DNA of 9,513 bases from an uncultured Faecalibacterium sp. (GTDB lineage Bacteria; Bacillota; Clostridia; Oscillospirales; Ruminococcaceae), in NCBI GenBank assembly GCA_900772565.1, contig CAAHET010000096.1:1-9513 (forward strand). The letters are read 5' to 3'. The notes under the pieces are model-generated. The model did not search any database, was not told the origin of the DNA, and saw nothing but the letters and a program-made list of their open reading frames with translations. Below are positions 1 through 6,307 of this stretch, piece after piece (position 1 is the stretch's first letter; each line of letters begins with the position of its first letter). The translations under genes were made by a program, and so were the position numbers.

Positions 1-51
1 AATGACACGGGGATTTTCAGTCCCCTGCTCTACCGACTGAGCTACAGAGGC
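1..51 (-). tRNA. tRNA-Phe (GAA), 3' part cut off by the window edge
   Basis: Read on the minus strand from 51, the sequence folds as the 5' two thirds of a tRNA. It has a 7-nt acceptor strand GCCTCTG, TA at positions 8-9, a D arm GCTC...GAGC with AGTCGGTA in the loop, and a 5-bp anticodon stem GGGGA/TCCCC around the loop CTGAAAA. The anticodon is GAA, which reads Phe codons UUC and UUU. The D arm and anticodon arm are nearly those of E. coli tRNA-Phe as I remember it. The T arm and 3' acceptor strand lie outside the window, so acceptor pairing cannot be checked. Confidence 0.93.
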
Positions 52-67
52 GCACCGGACGATGATT

Positions 68-95
68 ATTATACCTGAAATTTCGATTTTGTAAA
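68..95 (-). promoter_or_regulatory. Sigma-70-type promoter of the tRNA-Phe gene
   Basis: On the minus strand a TTTACA -35 box (90-95) and a perfect TATAAT -10 box (68-73) are separated by 16 bp. Transcription would start near position 61, about 10 nt before the mature tRNA 5' end at 51, which is a normal leader for a stable RNA gene. The spacing, the perfect -10 box and the location make this a convincing promoter. Confidence 0.75.
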
Positions 96-106
96 GGGGT
101 AAATGC

Positions 107-134
107 AAACTTTTTTGAAAAAATTGAAAAGTTT
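107..134. repeat. AT-rich inverted repeat in the divergent intergenic region
   Basis: AAACTTTT (107-114) and AAAAGTTT (127-134) form perfect 8-bp arms around a 12-nt AT-rich centre. It lies upstream of the tRNA promoter and upstream of the parE promoters. It could be an AT-rich UP element or a protein-binding dyad. It is not a convincing terminator because the arms hold only one G-C pair each. Of the gene-free stretch 52-387, the part from 135 to 226 shows nothing I can name. Confidence 0.35.
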
Positions 135-226
135 TTGTTTTCTGACGGTTCTGCGCGTAAAATAAGAACGACTTTTTTCGTGGATTTTGTGCCGGAGGGC
201 GGCGCCGAGAAAGATAGAAAGAACAT

Positions 227-255
227 TTGACAAGTTTTACAACCTATGGTTTAAT
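227..255 (+). promoter_or_regulatory. Candidate distal promoter of the parE-parC-rlmH operon
   Basis: A perfect TTGACA (227-232) is followed after exactly 17 bp by TTTAAT (250-255), which matches TATAAT at five of six positions. Transcription would start near 262 and leave a 5' leader of about 125 nt before parE. Box quality and spacing are those of a vegetative sigma-A promoter. Confidence 0.7.
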
Positions 256-279
256 AAAAGAAAAGAACACAGGCGCTTA

Positions 280-324
280 TGCCCTTAGAGATGCTGTTAT
301 ATTTCTTATATAATAGAAAGGGCA
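280..324 (+). promoter_or_regulatory. Candidate proximal promoter inside a dyad upstream of parE
   Basis: A perfect TATAAT (309-314) lies 17 bp after TAGAGA (286-291, four of six matches to the -35 consensus). Transcription would start near 321. The promoter is framed by an inverted repeat, TGCCCTT (280-286) and AAGGGCA (318-324), and an inner AT dyad TTATA (297-301)/TATAA (309-313). A 9-bp direct repeat CAGGCGCTT occurs at 270-278 and 323-331. The dyad could be an operator. Farther down the leader, GGCCTGC (348-354) can pair with GCGGGCC (369-375, one G-U pair), ending one base before the parE Shine-Dalgarno. Confidence 0.4.
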
Positions 325-387
325 GGCGCTTGCTTTGATTACAGGACGGCCTGCGCGGTACAGCTGCGGCGGGCCGGGAGGAGCAGC

Positions 388-2379
388 ATGGCAAAAAAAC
401 AGGAATATGGCAACGAGAGCATTACCTCGTTAAAGGGCGCCGACCGTGTGCGCAAACGCCCGGCGGTCATCTTTGGCTCGGACGGCGTGGAGGGCTGTGC
501 CCACTCGATCTTTGAGATCGTGTCCAACTCCATCGACGAAGCCCGTGACGGCCACGGCGATACCATCAACGTGACCCGCTGCAAGGACGGCAGCGTCATC
601 GTGGAGGATTTTGGCCGCGGTATGCCCGTGGACTGGAACAACGGCGAGGGACGCTTCAACTGGGAGCTGCTGTTCTGCGAGATGTACGCGGGCGGCAAGT
701 ACGGCGAGGGCGAGGATAACTACGAGTTCAGCCTTGGCCTGAACGGTCTGGGTCTGTGCGCCACCCAGTACGCCTCGGCGTGGATGACCGCCGACATCTA
801 CCGCGACGGTTATCACTACCATCTGGACTTTAAAAAGGGCGAGAATGTGGGCGGCCTGCAGAAGGAACCCTACAAGGGACGCCGCACCGGCAGTATCATC
901 CACTGGAAGCCGGACGATGAGGTGTTTACCGATATTGACGTGCCCGGCAGCTACTATAAGGATGTTCTGCGCCGTCAGGCCGTGGTCAACGCGGGGCTTA
1001 CCCTCAACTTTACCGATGAAAAGGAAAAAGACCCCGCCACCGGCAAGCCGTGGCACGAAAGCTGGTGCTACCAGAACGGCATCGCGGATTATGTGGCAGA
1101 AGTAGCAGGGGAGGATACCCTGACCCCCGTGTTCGGCTGCGAGAGCGAGGCTGTGGGCCGGGACCGCGAGGACCAGCCGGACTACAAGGTGCGCATGAGT
1201 GCGGCTTTTTGTTTCTCTAATAAGGTACAGCTGCTGGAATACTACCACAACTCCTCGTGGCTGGAACACGGCGGCAGCCCGGAGCACGCGGTGCGCACCG
1301 CCTTTGTCTACCAGATCAACAAGTACCTGAAGGAAAAGAACCTGTACAAAAAAGGCGAGAGCGCCATCAGCTTTCAGGACGTGCAGGACTGTCTGGTATA
1401 TGTGTCCTCCAGTTTTTCCACCCGCACCAGCTACGAGAACCAGACCAAAAAGGCCATCACCAATAAATTTGTCTCGCAGGCTATGACCGACTTCCTCAAG
1501 CATTATCTGGAAGTGTATTTTCTGGAAAAGCCGGAGGAGGCTCAGAAGATCTGCCAGCAGGTGCTGGTGAACAAGCAGAGCCGCGAGCACGCAGAAAAAA
1601 CGCGCCAGAGCATCAAAAAAACGCTCTCCACGCAAATCGACTTAGCCAACCGCGTGCAGAAATTCGTGGACTGCCGCACCCGGGACGCCGCCCGCCGCGA
1701 GCTGTATATCGTAGAGGGTGACTCGGCTATGGGCGCGGTCAAGTCCAGCCGGGACAGTGAATATCAGGCCATCATGCCCATCCGCGGCAAGATTTTGAAC
1801 TGCCTGAAGGCGGATTATGCCCGCATCTTCAAGTCGGACGTCATCGTAGACCTCATCAAGGTGATGGGCTGCGGCGTGGAGCTGGGCGGCAAGCATAACA
1901 AGGAGCTGGCTACCTTTAACCTCGACAATCTGCGATTCAATAAGATCGTCATCTGTACCGATGCCGACGTGGACGGCTACCAGATCCGCACCCTTGTGCT
2001 GACCATGCTCTACCGCCTTACCCCCACATTGATCAATAAGGGCTATGTGTATATCGCAGAGTCGCCTTTGTACGAGATCACCACGAAGGACCGCACTTAT
2101 TTTGCCTACACCGAGCCGGAAAAGGCCGCTTTTCTGGAAAAGATCGGGGACAAAAAATACACCATCCAGCGCTCCAAAGGCTTGGGCGAGAACGACCCCG
2201 AGATGATGTGGCTGACCACCATGAACCCGGAAAGCCGCCGTCTGATTAAAGTAATGCCCACCGATGTGGTGCAGACCGCACAGGTGTTCGATATCCTGCT
2301 GGGTGACAACCTGGCAGGCCGCAAGGAGCATATCGCCCAGCACGGCGCAGAGTATCTGGATGATCTGGACGTGAGCTGA
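388..2379 (+). CDS. parE: Type IIA DNA topoisomerase subunit B (topoisomerase IV ParE-like)
   Basis: ATPase and TOPRIM subunit of a type II topoisomerase. Together with the next gene it should pass one DNA duplex through another, using ATP, to decatenate or relax chromosomes. The 663 residues match the usual GyrB/ParE length. Visible in order: the GHKL ATPase with general-base Glu43 and Asn47 (EIVSNSIDEA), Asp74 in DFGRG, a Gly-rich lid GLNGLG at 117-122, QTK with Lys354, the TOPRIM domain with EGDSA (443-447), PIRGK (464-468) and the metal-binding DADVDG (525-530), then KGLGE (597-601). The start follows GGGAGGAG (376-383) at good spacing. Several motifs depart from the textbook forms (IFGSDG for YIGSTG, GLNGLG for GLHGVG). 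I take this as a clostridial lineage trait, not decay, because every catalytic residue is present. GyrB is the alternative. The ParE choice rests mainly on the partner, which shows no GyrA box. Confidence 0.9.
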   Translation: MAKKQEYGNESITSLKGADRVRKRPAVIFGSDGVEGCAHSIFEIVSNSIDEARDGHGDTINVTRCKDGSVIVEDFGRGMPVDWNNGEGRFNWELLFCEMYAGGKYGEGEDNYEFSLGLNGLGLCATQYASAWMTADIYRDGYHYHLDFKKGENVGGLQKEPYKGRRTGSIIHWKPDDEVFTDIDVPGSYYKDVLRRQAVVNAGLTLNFTDEKEKDPATGKPWHESWCYQNGIADYVAEVAGEDTLTPVFGCESEAVGRDREDQPDYKVRMSAAFCFSNKVQLLEYYHNSSWLEHGGSPEHAVRTAFVYQINKYLKEKNLYKKGESAISFQDVQDCLVYVSSSFSTRTSYENQTKKAITNKFVSQAMTDFLKHYLEVYFLEKPEEAQKICQQVLVNKQSREHAEKTRQSIKKTLSTQIDLANRVQKFVDCRTRDAARRELYIVEGDSAMGAVKSSRDSEYQAIMPIRGKILNCLKADYARIFKSDVIVDLIKVMGCGVELGGKHNKELATFNLDNLRFNKIVICTDADVDGYQIRTLVLTMLYRLTPTLINKGYVYIAESPLYEITTKDRTYFAYTEPEKAAFLEKIGDKKYTIQRSKGLGENDPEMMWLTTMNPESRRLIKVMPTDVVQTAQVFDILLGDNLAGRKEHIAQHGAEYLDDLDVS

Positions 2380-2380
2380 G

Positions 2381-2516
2381 AACCCTCTCCGTCATCGCTG
2401 ACGCGATGCCACCTCTCCCGAAGGGGAGAGGTTCTGGCACAAGAGGGAAACTTTGCGGAACAACCCCAAAAGCTCCCCCCTCGGGGGAGCTGGCTGCGCA
2501 GCAGCCTGAGAGGGTT
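2381..2516. repeat. Bipartite palindromic extragenic element, copy A (head-to-head units)
   Basis: The element is bounded by 9-bp terminal inverted repeats AACCCTCTC (2381-2389) and GAGAGGGTT (2508-2516) and fills most of the parE-parC gap. The left half has hairpin CATCGC/GCGATG (2393-2408) and then CCTCTCCC/GGGAGAGG (2412-2431). The right half, read on the minus strand, has the same order: GGCTGC/GCAGCC (2492-2506) and then AGCTCCCCC/GGGGGAGCT (2471-2491). About 39 nt without clear structure (2432-2470) separate the halves. The architecture is that of a REP/BIME-like or MITE-like non-coding repeat. No long T run follows any hairpin except TTTTT (2515-2519) after the last small stem, so full termination is unlikely. 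Confidence 0.75.
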
Positions 2517-2539
2517 TTTCCCTATGGAGAGGAACTGTA

Positions 2540-4789
2540 ATGGCAAAAAAATCGACCAAGAAAACCTTAAAGCCGGTGCGCCCGCAGCTGGGCGACGGCG
2601 TTGAAATCTTAAATGCAGGCAGCGTGTTGGAGGATCCCATTACCCGCACGCTGGAAACCAACTATATGCCCTACGCCATGAGCGTCATCGTCAGCCGCGC
2701 GCTGCCGGAGATCGACGGCTTCAAGCCGGCGCACCGCAAGCTGCTGTACACCATGTACGAGATGGGTCTGCTCAAGGGCGCACGCACCAAGTCTGCCAAC
2801 ATCGTGGGCAGCACTATGCACCTGAATCCCCACGGCGATGCCGCTATCTACGATACTATGGTGCGCATGGGCCGCGGCAACGAGAGCCTGCTGGTGCCCT
2901 TTGTGGACAGCAAGGGCAACTTCGGTAAGGCGTATAGCCGGGATATGTCCTGCGCTGCCGCCCGTTACACCGAGGCAAAACTGGAGGGCGTGTGCGAGGA
3001 GCTGTTCCGGGATATCGACAAGGAGACTGTGGACTTTGTGCCCAACTACGACAGCACTACCACCGAGCCCACCCTGCTGCCGGTCACTTTCCCCACCATT
3101 CTGGCAAACAACACGCTGGGCATCGCGGTGGGCATGGCCTGCAATATCTGTTCCTTCAATCTGGCAGAGCTGTGCGCCACCACCGTGGCACTGATGAAGG
3201 ACGAGCACCACGATATCGGCACCACCATGCCCGCCCCGGACTTTGTGGGCGGTGGCCAGATTTTGTACGATGAAGCGCAGATGCGTGAAATTTACGAGAA
3301 CGGTCGCGGCAGCGTAAAGGTGCGCGCCCGCTACAACGCAGTGCCGGGCGAAAATATGATCGAGGTCACCCAGATCCCGCCCACCACCACGGTGGAGGCC
3401 ATCATGGATAAGATCGCGGAGTTGGTCAAGACCGGCAAGGTCAAGGAGATCAGCGATATGCGCGATGAGACCGACCTGAACGGTCTGAAGCTGACGCTGG
3501 ATCTCAAGCGCGGCGTGGATGCCGACAAGCTGATGGCAAAACTGTTCAAGGCCACCCCGCTGGAGGACAGCTTCAGCTGTAACTTCAACATTCTGGTGTC
3601 CGGCCAGCCCCGGGTCATGGGCGTGCGGGAAATTTTAAAGGAGTGGACGGCTTTCCGCGTTGAGTGCGTGCGCCGCCGCACCTACTACGATCTGCACGGC
3701 AAGGAAAAGCGCCTGCACCTTTTGCAGGGTCTTGCCGCCATCCTGCTGGATATCGACAAGGCCATCCATATCATCCGCACCACCGAGGAGGAGACCGAGG
3801 TAGTGCCCAACCTGATGATCGGCTTTGGCATTGATGAAGTGCAGGCAGATTATGTGGCAGAAATCAAGCTGCGCCATTTGAACCGGGAATACATCATCAA
3901 GCGCACCGGCGAGATCGAGCAGCTGGAAAAGGACATTGCTGACCTGAACGATGTGCTGGCAAGACCCGCCCGCATCCGCCGCATCATCATCAATGAACTG
4001 AACGATGTAGCGAAAAAATACGGCAAGCCCCGTTGCAGTGAAATTTTGTACGACCTGCCCGAGGAGGACGCCGCCACCGAGGAAGAAGCTGTGCCGGACT
4101 ACCCGGTGACTGTGTTCTTTACCCGGGAGGGCTACTTTAAAAAGATCCCGCCCCAGAGCCTGCGCACCGCCGGTGCCCACAAGCTGAAGGAGGGCGACGA
4201 GATCATCCAGCAGCTGGAGACCCGCAACAACGTGGAAGCGCTGTTCTTCACCGACAAGCAGCAGGTGTACAAGGTGCGTCTGGCAGAATTGGAGGACGGC
4301 AAGGTAGCCCAGATGGGCATCTTCATCCCGGGACGGCTGGGCATGGACGAGGGCGAAAACGTACTGAGCATGGTCATTACCGGCGATTACAGCGGCTTTA
4401 TGCTGTTCTTCTTTGCCAGCGGCAAGTGCGCTAAAATCCCCCTCAGCTCCTACGCCACCAAGCAGAACCGCCGCAAGCTGCTGAAAGCGTATAGCGATAA
4501 GGAGCCGCTGGCAAAGCTGCTCTATCTGCCGGAGGAGACCGAGCTTGCCATCCGCACCAGCGCCAGCCGGATGCTGCTGGTAGGCACGGCGCAAATTGCT
4601 GCCAAGACCACCCGCGACAGTCAGGGCGTGGCGGTGGTCACCCTGAAAAAGAACCAGACCATCACCTCGGTGGTGCCGGCGGATACCTTGGAGCTGGCCA
4701 ACCCCCACCGCTACCGCGTGCGCAGCCTGCCCGCCACCGGTGCACTGATCCGCGCCGAGGACGAGGGCGAGCAGATGAGCCTGCTGTAA
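2540..4789 (+). CDS. parC: Type IIA DNA topoisomerase subunit A (topoisomerase IV ParC-like)
   Basis: DNA breakage-reunion subunit that partners the ParE-like protein and should form an A2B2 enzyme. The N-terminal catalytic core (about 33-500) holds the winged-helix quinolone region NPHGDAAIYD (96-105) and the active pair Arg142-Tyr143 in AAARYTEAKL. Tyr143 should form the 5'-phosphotyrosine bond with cut DNA. A coiled-coil/gate stretch follows around 380-500, then a reduced beta-pinwheel-like tail (about 520-749). No GyrA box (QRRGGKG type) is visible, and 749 residues is short for GyrA, so I prefer topoisomerase IV over gyrase. The start is set by GGAGAGGA (2526-2533), 6 nt before the ATG. 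The position of E. coli GyrA Ser83 is Ala101 here, and Asp87 is kept as Asp105. The gene probably shares a transcript with parE across the repeat and with rlmH, which starts 19 nt downstream. Confidence 0.9.
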   Translation: MAKKSTKKTLKPVRPQLGDGVEILNAGSVLEDPITRTLETNYMPYAMSVIVSRALPEIDGFKPAHRKLLYTMYEMGLLKGARTKSANIVGSTMHLNPHGDAAIYDTMVRMGRGNESLLVPFVDSKGNFGKAYSRDMSCAAARYTEAKLEGVCEELFRDIDKETVDFVPNYDSTTTEPTLLPVTFPTILANNTLGIAVGMACNICSFNLAELCATTVALMKDEHHDIGTTMPAPDFVGGGQILYDEAQMREIYENGRGSVKVRARYNAVPGENMIEVTQIPPTTTVEAIMDKIAELVKTGKVKEISDMRDETDLNGLKLTLDLKRGVDADKLMAKLFKATPLEDSFSCNFNILVSGQPRVMGVREILKEWTAFRVECVRRRTYYDLHGKEKRLHLLQGLAAILLDIDKAIHIIRTTEEETEVVPNLMIGFGIDEVQADYVAEIKLRHLNREYIIKRTGEIEQLEKDIADLNDVLARPARIRRIIINELNDVAKKYGKPRCSEILYDLPEEDAATEEEAVPDYPVTVFFTREGYFKKIPPQSLRTAGAHKLKEGDEIIQQLETRNNVEALFFTDKQQVYKVRLAELEDGKVAQMGIFIPGRLGMDEGENVLSMVITGDYSGFMLFFFASGKCAKIPLSSYATKQNRRKLLKAYSDKEPLAKLLYLPEETELAIRTSASRMLLVGTAQIAAKTTRDSQGVAVVTLKKNQTITSVVPADTLELANPHRYRVRSLPATGALIRAEDEGEQMSLL

Positions 4790-4808
4790 ATGAAAAGAGG
4801 AAGCTTTC

Positions 4809-5294
4809 ATGCAAAATATCGACCTGATCTGTGTGGGCAAACTGAACGCCAAATATTTTGCCGAGGGCGTGGCAGAGTACCAAAAGCGTCTGTCGGCCTT
4901 TGCCGCCTTCCGCATCGTTGAGCTGCCGGAGGAAAAAATCGAGGAGAAAAACGCCTCGGACGCAGTGGTGAAAAAGGCGCTAGATAAAGAGGGCAAGGCC
5001 ATTCTTGCCAATGTGCGCAAGGGTGCTGCCATCGTAGCTATGTGCATCGAGGGCAAGCAGATCTCCTCCGACGAGCTGGCGCAGTTTCTGGCGCAGCGCG
5101 CCGGCAGCGGGGCAGGGGACGTGGCATTTGTCATCGGCTCGTCCCATGGCCTGTCCGATGAAGTGAAAAAGGCCGCTGCCCTCAAGTTCAGCATGGGGCG
5201 CATCACCATGCCCCATCAGCTGGCACGGCTGGTGCTCACGGAGCAGATCTACCGCGCCTGCACCATCAATGCGGGCATGAAGTACCACAAGTAA
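4809..5294 (+). CDS. rlmH: 23S rRNA pseudouridine-1915 N3-methyltransferase RlmH
   Basis: SPOUT-class methyltransferase that uses S-adenosylmethionine to methylate N3 of pseudouridine 1915 in helix 69 of 23S rRNA, acting on assembled 70S ribosomes. The 161 residues match the family length. The family's N-terminal pattern is seen as IDLICVGKLNAKYF (4-17), then a GKQISSDELA segment (82-91), the cofactor-loop region FVIGSSHGLSDEV (107-119), MPHQLARL (134-141) and the C-terminal YHK (159-161), which is nearly invariant in this family. The loop reads GSSHG where the textbook form is GGSxG or GGPEG; this is probably a lineage variant. GAGGAAG (4797-4803) precedes the ATG at suitable spacing. It lies 19 nt after parC with no terminator between, and a strong terminator starts 12 nt after its stop, so it is the last gene of the topoisomerase operon. 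Confidence 0.95.
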   Translation: MQNIDLICVGKLNAKYFAEGVAEYQKRLSAFAAFRIVELPEEKIEEKNASDAVVKKALDKEGKAILANVRKGAAIVAMCIEGKQISSDELAQFLAQRAGSGAGDVAFVIGSSHGLSDEVKKAAALKFSMGRITMPHQLARLVLTEQIYRACTINAGMKYHK

Positions 5295-5306
5295 AATGGC
5301 TTTTTC

Positions 5307-5346
5307 GGCTCCCGGAGCGTTCGCAGGCGCTCCGGGAGCCCTTTTT
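5307..5346 (+). terminator. Rho-independent terminator of the parE-parC-rlmH operon
   Basis: GGCTCCCGGAGCG (5307-5319) and CGCTCCGGGAGCC (5328-5340) form a perfect 13-bp GC-rich stem with an 8-nt loop, followed at once by CTTTTT (5341-5346). It starts 12 nt after the rlmH stop. Read on the minus strand, the stem is not followed by a T run, so it should act on the plus strand only. Confidence 0.92.
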
Positions 5347-5406
5347 GCGGAAAAGTGTAAAATCTGCCGGAAAAGTAATTTTCTTCTTTTCTTTTGGAGC
5401 AGTTTT

Positions 5407-5415
5407 TATTATACT
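5407..5415 (+). promoter_or_regulatory. Possible -10 region for the binding-protein/kinase operon
   Basis: The stretch holds overlapping -10-like boxes, TATTAT (5407-5412) and TATACT (5410-5415), each matching TATAAT at five of six positions. It is 56-64 nt before the preferred start of the downstream gene. No good -35 box is seen at 16-18 bp; the candidate at 5387-5392 (TTTTCT) is poor. A promoter is expected here because a strong terminator sits just upstream. A weak promoter or one needing an activator would fit. Confidence 0.35.
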
Positions 5416-5470
5416 GATACCATAGAGCAGTACGTTGCAGAACGCAATGAAAACACAGGATGGAAGAGCA

Positions 5471-6307
5471 ATGAAAAAACACAGAAGAGGACTGCGGCTG
5501 GCGGCCTGTCTGCTGGCACTGGCAATGTGTGCGGCGCTGCTTTGCAGCTGCGGGCGTACCGGAAAAACGGATGACTATACGGCTGCAATGCCGGTCATTG
5601 TGGTGGGCAGCGATAACTACCCTCCCTTCAACTATATGGGCACGGACGGTGCACCCACCGGCATTGACGTGGAACTGGCCACCGAGGCGTTCGGGCGGCT
5701 GGGCTACCGGGTGAAATTTGTGACCATCGACTGGGAAAAGAAGAAGGATCTGGTGGAAAACGGCACCATCGACTGTATCTGGGGCAGCTTTTCCATGGAT
5801 GGCCGCGAGGAGGAATACCTCTGGGCGGGGCCTTATATGTACAGCCGTCAGGTGGTGGTGGTGCGCTCTGACAGCGATATCCACACCCTGCAGGACTTGG
5901 CCGACAAGGTGGTGGCGGTGCAGTCCACCACAAAGCCGGAGGAACTGTTTTTGAACGCAGAGCAGAACGGTCTGCCCCGGCTGTGCAAGCTGTATTCCCT
6001 GCAGAACCGGGATCTGCTCTATACCACCCTTATCAAGGGCTATGCGGATGCTTTAGCCGCCCACGAAAGCGCTATCCGGCAGTTCATGAAGGATTACAGC
6101 GTAGAATACCGCATTCTGGACGAGCCGCTGATGACGGTACGGCTGGGCGTGGCTTTTGCCAAAAATCGCAGCGATGACCTGCCGCAGCAGCTGACGGAGG
6201 TTTTCCGGGAGATGCTGGCAGACGGCACCGTCCGGCAGATCGTGAGCCGCTATCTGGACGACCCTGGGCACTATCTGGACGGACTGGAGGACGGCACCCA
6301 TGCATGA
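5471..6307 (+). CDS. Lipoprotein of extracellular solute-binding protein family 3 (likely sensor partner of the adjacent kinase)
   Basis: Predicted Venus-flytrap lipoprotein of 278 residues, anchored on the outer face of the membrane. Residues 1-26 are a lipoprotein signal peptide: positive KKHRR, a hydrophobic core, then lipobox LCSC with Cys27 as the lipidated residue. The bi-lobed family 3 domain spans about 40-265. It has the usual opening VGSDNYPPFNY (46-56), TGIDVELA (63-70), the Arg expected to hold a ligand carboxylate at 112 (SMDGREEEY), and YADALAAHE (191-199) in the second lobe. I chose ATG 5471 because it gives a standard signal peptide and follows purine-rich GGAAGAG. In-frame TTG 5435 and ATG 5447 would add 12 or 8 residues ahead of the signal. 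The gene ends inside the kinase start (ATGCATGA), and no permease or ATPase gene is nearby, so a role in signalling is likelier than import. The ligand is unknown. Confidence 0.85.
   Translation: MKKHRRGLRLAACLLALAMCAALLCSCGRTGKTDDYTAAMPVIVVGSDNYPPFNYMGTDGAPTGIDVELATEAFGRLGYRVKFVTIDWEKKKDLVENGTIDCIWGSFSMDGREEEYLWAGPYMYSRQVVVVRSDSDIHTLQDLADKVVAVQSTTKPEELFLNAEQNGLPRLCKLYSLQNRDLLYTTLIKGYADALAAHESAIRQFMKDYSVEYRILDEPLMTVRLGVAFAKNRSDDLPQQLTEVFREMLADGTVRQIVSRYLDDPGHYLDGLEDGTHA

Noticed and set aside
17..226. Minus-strand 69-codon frame at the window start
   Set aside because: It runs through the tRNA-Phe gene and its promoter, so it is not a real gene.
430..1635. Long open frame (401 codons) on the minus strand opposite parE
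   Set aside because: It lies wholly antisense to a gene with clear catalytic motifs and has no recognisable domains. In GC-rich coding DNA such frames arise from codon bias. The same holds for the minus-strand frames at 1642-2343, 2609-3211, 3635-5209 and 7059-8543.
2381..2516. CRISPR-like or IS-type mobile element between parE and parC
   Set aside because: There are no regularly spaced direct repeats and no transposase frame. The structure is paired hairpins with short terminal inverted repeats, which is a non-coding palindromic element.
388..4789. Calling the pair gyrB/gyrA
   Set aside because: No GyrA box is visible in the A subunit, and its tail is short. A topoisomerase IV assignment fits better, though the wider genome would be needed to settle it.
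5435..5470. Upstream starts (TTG 5435, ATG 5447) for the binding protein
   Set aside because: They add residues ahead of a standard signal peptide and have no good Shine-Dalgarno sequence. ATG 5471 gives MKK plus a positive n-region and a correct lipobox distance.
5296..5574. Plus-strand 92-codon frame after rlmH
   Set aside because: It starts at the edge of and reads through the terminator hairpin, overlaps the binding-protein gene in another frame, and has no ribosome binding site or recognisable domain.
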